Shown here one piece after another: positions 26,248 through 34,617 of a DNA stretch of 64,000 nt. A program made the translations under genes and the position numbers. This DNA is from UBA5486 sp036744795 (GTDB taxonomy: Bacteria; Bacillota; UBA4882; UBA10575): the NCBI GenBank assembly GCA_036744795.1, contig DAIOHK010000001.1, positions 62,001 through 126,000 on the forward strand. The letters run 5' to 3'. The stretch's first letter is position 1. Every line of letters begins with the position of its first letter. The notes under the pieces are model-generated. The model made no database searches, was not told where the DNA came from, and saw only the letters and a program-made list of their open reading frames with translations.

Positions 26248-26259
26248 ATCAGATTCCCC

Positions 26260-27606
26260 CTAAACTAATTCTTCACCTTGTAAGGTATAGGTTAGTCCTT
26301 TTTTTATCTTTACTTTTATCTCTTCCCCAATTAGCTCGGAACTAGGAGTTCTAGGCGGAAAGAGAACCAATTTATTACCCCGGGTGCGTCCAGCAAAGAT
26401 ATCCTGATTTTTCTCACTCGGGCCTTCTACCAAAACCGTCTCTTCCTTCCCGACTAAACGTTGATTGGAGGCCTTTGCCAGTTTATTTACCACTTCAATC
26501 AAACGGTATAAACGGTCCATTTTAACTTCTTCCGGTACCTGAGGATCGATCTTTGCCGCCTTAGTTCCCACCCGTGGCGAATAAGCAAAGGTAAAAGCCG
26601 CATCAAAACCGACTTGCTTTACCAAATCAAGAGTATCCTGAAAGTCTTCCTCTTCCTCTCCGGGAAAACCAACAATCAAATCCGTAGTTAATGCCAGATC
26701 CGGAATCTTACTTTTCAACTTGTCCACCAGATTAAGATAATGTTCTCTAGTATACTTTCTATTCATCGCCGATAAAATTCTATTACTCCCCGCCTGCACC
26801 GGAAGGTGTAAATGTTCACAGACCTTCTCTGCCTCCGCCATCACACTAATCAACTTCTCCGAAAGATCCTTAGGATGAGAAGTCTGAAAGCGAATTCTGG
26901 TTATACCCTTTATCTGGTTTACTTGCGAAAGCAGATCAGCAAAATCCATGCGTTCTTCTGCCGAAAAGTCTAAACCGTAACTATTAACGTTTTGTCCCAA
27001 GAGAGTGATTTCTTTAACTCCTTTATCCGCCAGTTCCCGAATTTCCTGAAGAATATTCTCTGGACGCCTACTCCTTTCTCTTCCTCTAACATAAGGAACT
27101 ATACAGTAGGAGCAAAAATTATTACAACCAAAAATTATATTTACCCAAGCCCGGTAGGAGTCCGCTCTGAGGACCGGTAAACCTTCAGAAATTTCCCCTT
27201 CCAGAGAAACTTCAAGTACTCTACTGCCCGTCTCCTTAATTTTTGTAATCAGTTCCGGTAAACGGTGCAAATTATAGGCACCGAAAATCAAATCAATATA
27301 AGGATAACTTTCCCGGATTTTCTCTTGGACTGTAGGTAATTGAGCCATACAACCACAAATGCCAATAATTAACTCCGGGTTTTCTTTTTTTAAAGGTTTC
27401 AAATTGCCAAGATGGCCATACAAACGGTTCTCCGCATTCTCCCGGACACAGCAGGTATTCAAAAGTACTAAATCGGCCTCTTCTGGAGCCCCAGCCTTAG
27501 CAAAGCCCATTTTTTCCAAAATACCAGCAATTTTCTCCGAGTCATGAACATTCATCTGGCAACCGAAAGTCGTTAAAAAATATTTTTGTTTTTTGCTTTC
27601 CCCCAA
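26260..27606 (-). CDS. miaB: tRNA-2-methylthio-N6-dimethylallyladenosine synthase MiaB
   Basis: Radical SAM methylthiotransferase that modifies i6A37. The three N-terminal cluster cysteines lie in TFGCQMN, NTCCVRENAE and GICGCMAQ. The radical SAM motif is GCNNFCSYCIVPYVRGRERSR. A TRAM domain closes the C-terminus (VLVEGPSEKN...AGRTRGNKLVLFPP). The TTG at 27606 follows AAGGGTGAT at good spacing and gives MGESKKQKYFLTTFG. Upstream TTG 27636 and GTG 27615 are in frame but have poorer sites. It lies 12 bp before mutS, so miaB-mutS look co-transcribed. Confidence 0.95.
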   Translation of the reverse strand: MGESKKQKYFLTTFGCQMNVHDSEKIAGILEKMGFAKAGAPEEADLVLLNTCCVRENAENRLYGHLGNLKPLKKENPELIIGICGCMAQLPTVQEKIRESYPYIDLIFGAYNLHRLPELITKIKETGSRVLEVSLEGEISEGLPVLRADSYRAWVNIIFGCNNFCSYCIVPYVRGRERSRRPENILQEIRELADKGVKEITLLGQNVNSYGLDFSAEERMDFADLLSQVNQIKGITRIRFQTSHPKDLSEKLISVMAEAEKVCEHLHLPVQAGSNRILSAMNRKYTREHYLNLVDKLKSKIPDLALTTDLIVGFPGEEEEDFQDTLDLVKQVGFDAAFTFAYSPRVGTKAAKIDPQVPEEVKMDRLYRLIEVVNKLAKASNQRLVGKEETVLVEGPSEKNQDIFAGRTRGNKLVLFPPRTPSSELIGEEIKVKIKKGLTYTLQGEELV

Positions 27607-27762
27607 CTTAATCACCCTTATTATAGGATAACGCAAAAAGAAAGATTTAGCAATTATCTTTCAAAAATTACTATGTTAGTTTTTTTAATATTAAAAACTC
27701 CCTACCTAACTGATGTTAGTTATATAAGGGAACATTTTAACACCATCGCCTTACCAACAAAC

Positions 27763-27784
27763 AAAAAAGGCCGTAAAAACGGCC
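27763..27784 (-). terminator. Terminator after the SASP gene
   Basis: GGCCGT and ACGGCC form a 6-bp stem with a 4-base loop, and six T residues follow on the minus strand. Confidence 0.8.
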
Positions 27785-27796
27785 ATTTACATCCTT

Positions 27797-28015
27797 TTAT
27801 CTTTGTTTATTTCTTTCCTCTTCGTTAATCGCTTCTTTACCCTTAGCCACTAGTTTTTTTACCATATTTCCACCAATCTTCCCTGCTTCTCTGACTGTTA
27901 GTTCATCTCCACCCTGGACTAAGTCATCATCTAATTCTAGCTCATCTGCAACTTCCCATTTTAAGTTCTCTAGTTTATCCTTTTTTTTATTTTCAACCTT
28001 CCTATTTCTTGCCAC
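27797..28015 (-). CDS. Alpha/beta-type small acid-soluble spore protein
   Basis: Coats and protects forespore DNA against UV and is degraded at germination. The family blocks are KLENLKWEVADELEL and LTVREAGKIGGNMVKKLV. GPR protease would be expected to cut around the KWE-VA region. The protein is 72 residues from the GTG at 28015, which has GGAGGTG six bases upstream; an earlier GTG at 28030 lies within that SD. The N-terminus (ARNRKVENKKKDK) is more basic than in Bacillus SASPs. Expression in the forespore under sigma-G is expected from the family, but I could not assign a promoter. Confidence 0.9.
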   Translation of the reverse strand: MARNRKVENKKKDKLENLKWEVADELELDDDLVQGGDELTVREAGKIGGNMVKKLVAKGKEAINEEERNKQR

Positions 28016-28280
28016 TTTCCACACCTCCACCTTTCATTCTTTTGAGTCTCCGAAGATTCTTTTCTTATATATAATCCCCTACTATTGCAAATAAAATTGT
28101 AACCGGGATCCAATTGGTTTATTCAAAGGCGATTCATCAAACGAAGAAGTGAAAGTGATGATCATCAAGAAAAAATTAAGCCAAAAGCTAGCTTTGAATT
28201 TTTCATTTTTTAAAACCAATCTATCATCATACGCAAGGCAAGTGACAAGCATTAAATCACAAAATGAAATTTCGTACATT

Positions 28281-28305
28281 AAAAAAACCGGCACTGCCGG
28301 TTTTT
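28281..28305 (-). terminator. Terminator after cotJC
   Basis: AAAAACCGGCA and TGCCGGTTTTT form an 11-bp stem with a single-base centre, flanked by A and T runs. It may act in both directions. The remainder of the gap back to the SASP gene shows nothing else. Confidence 0.8.
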
Positions 28306-28308
28306 AGC

Positions 28309-28881
28309 TTAATAGAGTTTCTTCTTGTCTACATACTCTTGAACGATCTGGAGAGTCTCTCCGAACCTCTGAAAATGAACAATCTCCCTTTCCCGTAAAA
28401 ACCTTAATGTATCACTAAGATCGGGATCATCCGAGAGATTAATTAACCATTCATACGTCGCTCGGGCTTTTTGCTCTGCCGCCATATCCTCATGTAAATC
28501 GGCCACAGGATCTCCCTTAGCTTGAATATACGCCGCAGTCCAAGGTACGCCATCTCCATTCACATAAAACACTGATTTATCATGGTCTGCATAATAACCA
28601 CCTAGACCTGCCCGCTTAATCTCCTCCACTGTTGCTCCATCCATCAATTTAAAAACCAAGGTGGCGATAATTTCCAGGTGGGCTAGTTCTTCTGTGCCAA
28701 TATCGGTTAAAATCCCCTTAGCTTGCGGGGTGGGCATATTATAACGTTGGGTAAGGTAGCGTAAAGCAGCTGCTAATTCTCCATCAGGTCCTCCGTACTG
28801 CGTAATCAAATATTTTGCCATTTGGAGATTAGCTCGGCCTACTTTTGCCGGATATTGTAGTTTCTTTTCATAAATCCACAT
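28309..28881 (-). CDS. cotJC: Spore coat protein CotJC (manganese catalase-like)
   Basis: A ferritin-like four-helix protein of 190 residues that belongs to the inner spore coat and resembles manganese catalase. Metal-binding Glu/His residues are visible: GTEELAHLEIIATL, LHEDMAAEQKARATYEWL and LREREIVHFQRFGE. The N-terminus MWIYEKKLQYPAKVGRANLQMAKYLITQYGGPDGELAAALRYLTQRY is characteristic. It is the last gene of cotJABC, 12 bp after cotJB, and is followed by a terminator. Confidence 0.95.
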   Translation of the reverse strand: MWIYEKKLQYPAKVGRANLQMAKYLITQYGGPDGELAAALRYLTQRYNMPTPQAKGILTDIGTEELAHLEIIATLVFKLMDGATVEEIKRAGLGGYYADHDKSVFYVNGDGVPWTAAYIQAKGDPVADLHEDMAAEQKARATYEWLINLSDDPDLSDTLRFLREREIVHFQRFGETLQIVQEYVDKKKLY

Positions 28882-28893
28882 TGAACAAACCTC

Positions 28894-29148
28894 CTATTCA
28901 TAACAGATTTCCCATGGCCATGGTTCATTTATCCATTGCCAGGGATAACAGCTAGGTTCACAATATGTTAGAGGTCCATAACGTTGTTGGTATCGTTGTT
29001 TAGCAAGTGCTACTTGCTGGCAAACAGAATTATACTCCATTAAAGCCCTTTGATCTGTTGGATGCGTATCCAGATAAAGGTGTAATTCCAGTGCAGTAAA
29101 CTCCAGGGCCATTAGTTCTTTAAGCATAGAAAGCTGTTCCCTATTCAT
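28894..29148 (-). CDS. cotJB: Spore coat protein CotJB
   Basis: A coat-associated protein of 84 residues: LKELMALEFTALELHLYLDTHPTDQRAL, then YNSVCQQVALAKQRYQQRYGPLT and a proline/tryptophan-rich tail (YPWQWINEPWPWE). It is needed together with CotJA and CotJC in Bacillus. The ATG at 29148 (MNREQLSML) is preferred over an upstream TTG at 29166, which overlaps the cotJA stop; GAAGG precedes the ATG. Confidence 0.92.
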   Translation of the reverse strand: MNREQLSMLKELMALEFTALELHLYLDTHPTDQRALMEYNSVCQQVALAKQRYQQRYGPLTYCEPSCYPWQWINEPWPWEICYE

Positions 29149-29162
29149 TACCTTCGCCCCTT

Positions 29163-29309
29163 TCAACGTTTATTTTCCCGGTAGGGGAAGTATAACTCCG
29201 GGAAGATCGTCCCCTTCATTAATCCTTCCATTGGATCTAGCCGTTCACAGAATATTTGAAACGGAACATAGGCTCTTGCCAAACGCATTCTATCATTAGG
29301 TGCATTCAT
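29163..29309 (-). CDS. cotJA: Spore coat associated protein CotJA
   Basis: A 48-residue gene below the usual ORF size cut-off. It reads MNAPNDRMRLARAYVPFQIF, then CERLDPMEGLMKGTIFPELY, then FPYRENKR. The segment ARAYVPFQ...DPMEGLMKGTIFPELY is the CotJA signature. An AGGAGGG SD stands 7 bases before the ATG. It overlaps the frame upstream of cotJB and starts the cotJABC operon. Confidence 0.92.
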   Translation of the reverse strand: MNAPNDRMRLARAYVPFQIFCERLDPMEGLMKGTIFPELYFPYRENKR

Positions 29310-29718
29310 AACCAACCCTCCTCTATTTCAATCAAAATATAACCGAGGAAGAATAAATCAAGTCCCGGCATACTAATATGTTATTCTCAAGAAAGCCAGG
29401 AGGAGCATTTAATACATAGAAAATGCCTCAGTCATATTAGACAAGTATCAAAGGTAAATCACGGATAAAACAGAAAAGCCTTTGTCGATCAGAACAAAGG
29501 CTGTGTTAAACCTTGAAATTATGCTATTTTTCGGTATTAAATTAATAGATTAACAGGTTAATAAGTTATAAATAAAATAATTGGTTAATTTTTCTAGTAG
29601 ACTTAGTCGGCATCTACGAGATTCCGGCAGCATTCGAGAGAAGAATGTTAATTTATGGAAAGGTTTTTCACATTATATGTGGAATTTGTTTATAAACATA
29701 CAGGTAGAGGTGATTTGA
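29310..29718. other. 409-bp gap between cotJA and a small plus-strand gene
   Basis: No gene is visible. The gap holds the cotJ upstream region and a hairpin at 29472-29502. The rest is AT-rich without a repeat that I recognise. Confidence 0.5.
29472..29502 (-). terminator. Hairpin AGCCTTTGT / ACAAAGGCT
   Basis: A 9-bp perfect stem with an 8-base loop. On the minus strand TTTTC follows. It could end transcripts running out of ccdA on the minus strand, although it lies about 400 bp past the ccdA stop. Confidence 0.5.
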
Positions 29719-29913
29719 ATGTCTCGATTTCGTCAAAAGCACCGGCATTTTCAGTACCTGCTTGACTTAAACCCAGATATGCTAAGCCAAATAAAGATCA
29801 AAGAAGAACAGAATAGCTTGGACATAATGTGGGTTAAAGCTTTCTGTGCGGAAAAAAGAGTCTGTCAAAAAGATCCATTCTGGGTTAGTATCACCAATTA
29901 TGATGTTATCTAG
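29719..29913 (+). CDS. Small hypothetical protein, 64 residues
   Basis: Not recognised. It reads MSRFRQKHRHFQYLLDLNPD at the start and has two cysteines in AFCAEKRVCQKDPF. An excellent SD (AGAGGTGAT) lies at good spacing, which argues for translation. It has no membrane segment. Its last 8 bp overlap the 3' end of ccdA on the other strand, so the two are convergent. Confidence 0.5.
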   Translation: MSRFRQKHRHFQYLLDLNPDMLSQIKIKEEQNSLDIMWVKAFCAEKRVCQKDPFWVSITNYDVI

Positions 29914-30637
29914 AACGATGGAACAGTAATTCCTCTAATGACCAGCTACCCATTACCCGGTTTAAAAAGGAAGATACTAGGTTAAACCGGTCAGTAAATA
30001 TCAGTAAACCAACTATGACCAAAAGTAACCCAGAAACTAATGTAATGATCCGGGTGTGAGGAAGGAGCTTTTTATACCACTTATAAAACTTTTGAAAAGC
30101 AATTGCCAATAAGATGAAAGGTACCGCTAAACCTAGCGAATAAACAAGAAGAAGTAAAACACCGACTCTGACCTGGCCGGAACTACCCGCCATGGTCAGA
30201 ATCATTCCCAAAATAGGTCCAACGCAAGGTGTCCAACCAAAGGCAAAAGTTGCTCCAGTGAAAAACCAACCTACTACCCCGGTCTTCGGTCTTTTAAGAT
30301 GTAAACGAAACTCCCGCTGAAGAGGGAAGAAATTAAAGAGCCCTAGCTGTACTAAGCCAAGAAAAACTAAAAGCAAACCACCAATCTTAAGAAACAATTC
30401 GCGTACCAGCTGGCCTAAAACAGAAAAAACTGTTCCCAATAAAACAAAGACCAATGTAAAACCCAAGATAAAAACAGTTGCCGCAAAAATCATCGTCTTA
30501 CTGGCTTCTTTTTGCTCTTCATTAGGAACAGAGCCGGTAAGAATCGCTAAATATCCAGGAGCCACGGCTAAAACACAGGGTGAAAAAAAAGAAAGTAATC
30601 CGGCAATAAAAGAAAGTAGAATACCAGGAGTTTGCAT
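29906..30637 (-). CDS. ccdA: Cytochrome c biogenesis protein CcdA-type thiol transporter
   Basis: A membrane protein with six helices that carries reducing equivalents from cytoplasmic thioredoxin to extracytoplasmic thiol proteins. The paired redox cysteines appear in SFFSPCVLAVAPGYLAIL (helix 1) and FGWTPCVGPILGMI (helix 4). The 243 residues match the short CcdA form. It follows the TlpA-like gene by 38 bp. TlpA is the likely acceptor of its electrons. Confidence 0.92.
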   Translation of the reverse strand: MQTPGILLSFIAGLLSFFSPCVLAVAPGYLAILTGSVPNEEQKEASKTMIFAATVFILGFTLVFVLLGTVFSVLGQLVRELFLKIGGLLLVFLGLVQLGLFNFFPLQREFRLHLKRPKTGVVGWFFTGATFAFGWTPCVGPILGMILTMAGSSGQVRVGVLLLLVYSLGLAVPFILLAIAFQKFYKWYKKLLPHTRIITLVSGLLLVIVGLLIFTDRFNLVSSFLNRVMGSWSLEELLFHRSR

Positions 30638-30675
30638 TAATTACCCTCCTTTCCGCATTTATCTGCCATAACTAC

Positions 30676-31212
30676 CTATGGCAGATACTTTTCCATGCGT
30701 GCTTTTAATTGATTATAATTAATCATTCCAACAAATATTTCTTTAATCTGACCAGTTTGATCAATAAAGACAGTAGTTGGCACCGCTCTAACACCATACA
30801 TCTGAACTACTTGGTTCTTTGTGTCTAAAAGCACAGGGAAATTCATCCCTGCAGTTTCCGCAAATTTCTTAATCGTCTCTAGGCTGTTGTTATCCCAGGT
30901 ATTAACCGCCAGAATCTCTAAACCTTTTCTACGATATTCACTATAGAATTGTACAAATTCCGGAATCTCCATCTTACATGGAGGACACCAGCTCCCCCAA
31001 AAATTAACTAAAGTTATTTGGTTTTGTGGATAAACTTCTTTTAATTCAACCTGCTTTCCAGATAAATCTATTAGTTGAAAATTTGGTGCAGTCTTTCCTA
31101 CTTGCGGTAAACTTTTTTCTTCCCTGCCCATGGTTAAAACTCCCAAGAAAACTAAAAAGATTAATATTGCAAATATCCCCCAAAATAGGCTTTTCTTCTT
31201 CAGTGTACGCAA
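30676..31212 (-). CDS. TlpA/ResA-like membrane-anchored thiol-disulfide oxidoreductase
   Basis: Thioredoxin-fold protein facing the outside of the membrane. It has one N-terminal signal-anchor helix (SLFWGIFAILIFLVFLGVL), then GKTAPNFQLIDLSGKQVELKEV, the redox site WGSWCPPCKMEIP, and the cis-Pro region VRAVPTTVFID. The TTG at 31212 (MRTLKKKSLFWG) has AAGGGAGG eight bases upstream. The longer frame to 31275 would run through the promoter. It works with the CcdA encoded next to it. A TTGACA/TATAGT promoter and a palindrome precede it. Confidence 0.9.
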   Translation of the reverse strand: MRTLKKKSLFWGIFAILIFLVFLGVLTMGREEKSLPQVGKTAPNFQLIDLSGKQVELKEVYPQNQITLVNFWGSWCPPCKMEIPEFVQFYSEYRRKGLEILAVNTWDNNSLETIKKFAETAGMNFPVLLDTKNQVVQMYGVRAVPTTVFIDQTGQIKEIFVGMINYNQLKARMEKYLP

Positions 31213-31228
31213 TAAATTTGCCTCCCTT

Positions 31229-31275
31229 GTATACGGTACTGGGTATACTATATAGTTATATTTTCTCTTTGTCAA
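31229..31275 (-). promoter_or_regulatory. Promoter and overlapping palindrome for tlpA-ccdA
   Basis: On the minus strand TTGACA (31270-31275), a 17-bp spacer and TATAGT (31247-31252) form a near-consensus promoter. GTATAC at 31229-31234 and 31243-31248 bracket the start site, so a repressor bound there would block initiation. Confidence 0.6.
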
Positions 31276-31321
31276 TCCTCATTTTTCTTAATTTTTATAA
31301 AACCAAAAATTGTATAGTTTA

Positions 31322-31490
31322 CGGAATTGCATAATTGATTGATTTTGGATTTAACCACAATCTATAGATCTTCCCACTATGAACTCCCGTATTTTGATTG
31401 AAGGGGTGTCTGCAAAAATCTTCTCGTATTTTAAGTCAATCGTTTTTATTTTGCTTAAATAAAACCCTAAAGTAATTTGTAATTTCCTTA
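31322..31490. repeat. MITE-like element, both ends present
   Basis: Left end CGGAATTGCATAATTGATTG and right end AGTAATTTGTAATTTCCTTA are inverted copies. TTTAACCACAATCTATAG is the subterminal motif. The element is 169 bp and has no coding capacity. It lies in the 639-bp gap upstream of tlpA. Confidence 0.6.
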
Positions 31491-31532
31491 AAATAATCCT
31501 GTATTCTAGTTTTCAAAGTTTAGCATAATATT

Positions 31533-31774
31533 AGGGAATTGCACTATTCATTAATTGTTGATTTAACCATAACATATTGATAGTCTCACTAAAGATTGTT
31601 TAATCTCTTTATTTTAGATTCAATCACGATATATAAAGGGTGATGGTTTAATTTAAAGCATTTACCATATATTCTGTATTAAGGGAGTTCCTGCCAAAAA
31701 CGGACAATCCCCTCCAAAAATCAATCACTTTTATTATGGTTAAAAAAAGCATTAAGGTGATAATGTAATTCCCT
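31533..31774. repeat. MITE-like element, longest copy
   Basis: Left end AGGGAATTGCACTATT and right end GATAATGTAATTCCCT are inverted repeats enclosing 242 bp. GATTTAACCATAACATATTG is the subterminal motif. No reading frame of useful length is inside. With the element at 31322-31490 it accounts for most of the gap before the ATPase gene. Confidence 0.6.
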
Positions 31775-31851
31775 CAATATCTATACATACTTTCTGCCAA
31801 GCACTCCAAAAAGGGCAAAATCATATTAATATCACAAGGAGGAGATGCCTT

Positions 31852-32979
31852 TTGACTATAATAACAGCTCAAGTTAAACATTATTTTGCTGGTGGAAATA
31901 CAGGTAATGGATTTTATTCATTTTATGATCAGATTATTGGTTCTGATGCCAACCGGGTATTTATTCTTAAAGGAGGCCCCGGCACAGGAAAATCTACCTT
32001 TATGAAGAAAATCGGAGAAAAAATGTTTGCCAGAGGTTTTGATTTAGAGTTTTTTCATTGCTCTTCTGATCCTAATTCATTAGATGGTCTAGTCATTCCT
32101 AGCTTAAAAATTGGTTTTATCGATGGTACAACTCCCCATATGATTGATCCTATCAACCCGGGGATAATAGATGAAATTATAAATTTAGGGGTATTCTGGA
32201 ATGGTCCGGAATTAAAAAAAGACAAGGAACAGATCCTTGAACTTAATAAAAAGAAAAAAGCCTGCTTTGAACGGGCCTATGTTTATCTAGCTGCTGCCAA
32301 AGGAGTCTATCAAAATTGGCAAAAAACTAATCTTGCTTGTCTTACAGAGGAAATGTATTTAAAAACACGTTTAGATATTAAAGAACAAATCTTCGGTTCC
32401 CATAGTCCTACCGGTAAATTAGGTACCATTAGACATCTGTTTGCCAGTGCTATTACCCCCGATGGTCCTGTAAATTTTCTGGAATCGATCTTTAATGAAT
32501 CCGAAAATTTATATGTCTTAGATGGGCCCCCAGGTTCTGGACAGACGCTTATTCTCGATAATCTAATAGAAACTGCTCTAGAACATGGCAATAAAATGGA
32601 AGTATACCACTGTGCATTGGATCCCAGTAAAAATGAACATCTTTGGTTACCAGAACTAAAAACTGGAATTATCAGTTCTACCTGGCCCCATAAACATACT
32701 ATCGATGACCATCACCATTTTATTGATACTTCTACTTTTGTTAAAAAGAATAACCAGTTATATGCAGAGACTTTAAAAGAAACTCGCTTGGTTTTTCTGG
32801 AACTTTTTGAAAGAGCAGTTACCTGGTTGGACAAAGCAAAGAAAATGCATGCCGAAATAGAAAAACATTATCTTCCTTGTATGGATTTTAAAGGAGCTAC
32901 CCTATTGCGGGAAGAAATTCTATCGCAAATTTTAGAATCCATTCCTGATGGAATAGGTCTATTTGAAGAAATCACTTAA
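31852..32979 (+). CDS. Duplicated P-loop ATPase (PRK06851-like)
   Basis: Nucleotide-binding protein of 375 residues with two similar halves. Half one has ANRVFILKGGPGTGKSTFMKKIG near residue 45 and FHCSSDPNSLDGLVIPSLKIGFIDGTTPH. Half two (about residue 215 on) has NLYVLDGPPGSGQTLILDNLIE and YHCALDPSKNEHLWLPELKTGIISSTWPHKH. In half two the Walker A lysine is replaced by Gln, so only the first site looks able to bind ATP normally. The cellular role is unknown. The TTG at 31852 has an AAGGAGGAGAT site upstream. Confidence 0.75.
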   Translation: MTIITAQVKHYFAGGNTGNGFYSFYDQIIGSDANRVFILKGGPGTGKSTFMKKIGEKMFARGFDLEFFHCSSDPNSLDGLVIPSLKIGFIDGTTPHMIDPINPGIIDEIINLGVFWNGPELKKDKEQILELNKKKKACFERAYVYLAAAKGVYQNWQKTNLACLTEEMYLKTRLDIKEQIFGSHSPTGKLGTIRHLFASAITPDGPVNFLESIFNESENLYVLDGPPGSGQTLILDNLIETALEHGNKMEVYHCALDPSKNEHLWLPELKTGIISSTWPHKHTIDDHHHFIDTSTFVKKNNQLYAETLKETRLVFLELFERAVTWLDKAKKMHAEIEKHYLPCMDFKGATLLREEILSQILESIPDGIGLFEEIT

Positions 32980-32987
32980 AATTTGAA

Positions 32988-33154
32988 GAAATTGTATAAT
33001 TACCTACAGTATCATTTTATCCACAATATGTAGAATATTGTTTTCAAAAAAAGCCTATCAATCTATTGTGCTGTTATTGAAATAGTGAAATGCAATCAGT
33101 TAAAACAATTTATTGAAGTAAAATCTTAAATAAAACACTTATGCGATTCCTTAA
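32988..33154. repeat. MITE-like element, both ends present
   Basis: Left end GAAATTGTATAATTACC and right end CTTATGCGATTCCTTAA are inverted repeats. ATCCACAATATGTAG and ATCTATTGTGC are inverted subterminal motifs. It lies 9 bp beyond the ATPase stop. Confidence 0.55.
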
Positions 33155-33191
33155 TGATCAGTATCAACTACCCTGTCAGTGTGAACCATAT

Positions 33192-34400
33192 TCAAACTTT
33201 GCTGAAGGTTTGATTTATACCCCGCTTCCACCAGTAAAAAATAGGTAAATCAGCCGTAACTAATATGATTCCGCCAACTACAAAGGCAATAGAAAAACCC
33301 CAATACTGGGTAACTAATCCAAAAAAGAGCGGATTTAGCATGTTGGCTAATTTATTACCGGTAAGTCTAATCCCAAGAGCTAATCCTCTATCTTTTGACG
33401 GTACGCCTTCAGAGACTGTCGCCATCCCCAAAGGGAGAGCCAAACCCATCCCCATTCCAACAATTATCGAATTAATAACCAAAGCCCAAAGGCTATGGCA
33501 GAATGGAGTTGAACCTATACCTACAGCCAGAGCAAAAAGGCTAAAGATTAGAGCCGGATAGCGTCCTCTCGCCAACTTAATTATCCGTGACATTAAACAC
33601 CGGACAATTATCGATGTTAAAGCACGGATTGAGATCATTACTCCGACAATAAACGCGGAATATCCGATTTCCCGTAAATATACTGGGAAAAATGTACCCC
33701 TTACCCCATTAGCAAAAACCGCTATGAAACTGGAGAGAATAGCAACCACCACATTAAAATCAAGTATCTTTTTTATTTGGTTTAATTTAAAGCTAAAACT
33801 AGAACCTTTGACTTCAATATAAGCTTCATTGGCTTTTCCTGAATCAATCAAAATAAAAAATGCTGCAGCTGTAATTAAGAGAAAAATCGAAACTATTAGC
33901 CATAGAAAACTACTTCCGTAATGATCGAAAATAAACCCGGAAATTGATGGACCGACTAGTTGCCCAACAGAAGTAGCAGCCGCATAGCGACCAAAATCGC
34001 GGCTAGCATCCCGCTCTTCACCAAGATTCCCAACATGAGCTTGAGCAGCAACTATTAAAATTATTTTAGACACATTATAAATTGTAAGCCCACATAAAAG
34101 AGCTCCTAGAGATGGAAATAAATAAAGAAATAAACAACTTAATGCGGAAAAAATGCAACCCATAATAATAGGGATACGGGTTCCGTAGCGTTGAACTAAC
34201 ATCCCGGCAGGAATTGCAGAAAAGCAGGAGCCGATAGAAGTAAGACTCATTAAAACGCCCAGCGTTCCAGGGGAAGCTCCCAAATCAGTAACCATCAGAG
34301 GAACAAGAGGGTCAGTCATGCTAAACCCCATAAAAGCCATAATTGCCCCAGTACAAATCCCAAAAAACTGTCGAGAGGCCGCTGTTGATGACAATATCAT
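33192..34400 (-). CDS. Major facilitator superfamily transporter
   Basis: A 402-residue membrane protein with about twelve hydrophobic helices in two halves. The MFS loop motif 2-3 reads PAGMLVQRYGTRIPIIMG near residue 65. The N-terminus GICTGAIMAFMGFSMTDPLVPLMVTDLGAS and the central charged loop (DSGKANEAYIEVKG) fit a drug- or metabolite-type exporter. The substrate cannot be inferred. It is divergent from the alpha-oxoamine synthase gene across a 217-bp gap. Confidence 0.85.
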   Translation of the reverse strand: MILSSTAASRQFFGICTGAIMAFMGFSMTDPLVPLMVTDLGASPGTLGVLMSLTSIGSCFSAIPAGMLVQRYGTRIPIIMGCIFSALSCLFLYLFPSLGALLCGLTIYNVSKIILIVAAQAHVGNLGEERDASRDFGRYAAATSVGQLVGPSISGFIFDHYGSSFLWLIVSIFLLITAAAFFILIDSGKANEAYIEVKGSSFSFKLNQIKKILDFNVVVAILSSFIAVFANGVRGTFFPVYLREIGYSAFIVGVMISIRALTSIIVRCLMSRIIKLARGRYPALIFSLFALAVGIGSTPFCHSLWALVINSIIVGMGMGLALPLGMATVSEGVPSKDRGLALGIRLTGNKLANMLNPLFFGLVTQYWGFSIAFVVGGIILVTADLPIFYWWKRGINQTFSKV

Positions 34401-34617
34401 TACTCCTTATAATCTTGATTAATTATTACAAACTTAACACTCTTTTTTTAACTTCTTTGTTAGAAAAAAGATTCCTTTAAACTAAAAGATGAGATACAAA
34501 AAGTTAAGAAATAAATACTTATTATTCCAATATAAAGGAAGTTTTAGCAGGATATATAAAATTAAAAGCGAATATATTTCTGATATTTTTTAAGTATAAA
34601 AATAGGGGTGTGAATTG

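Noticed and set aside
28082..28294. 70-codon minus-strand frame between cotJC and the SASP gene
   Set aside because: It starts inside the cotJC terminator stem and has no ribosome site or recognisable domain.
31276..31851. CRISPR-like array of repeated AT-rich motifs
   Set aside because: The motifs are inverted and irregularly spaced (two MITE-like elements), without regular direct repeats and spacers.
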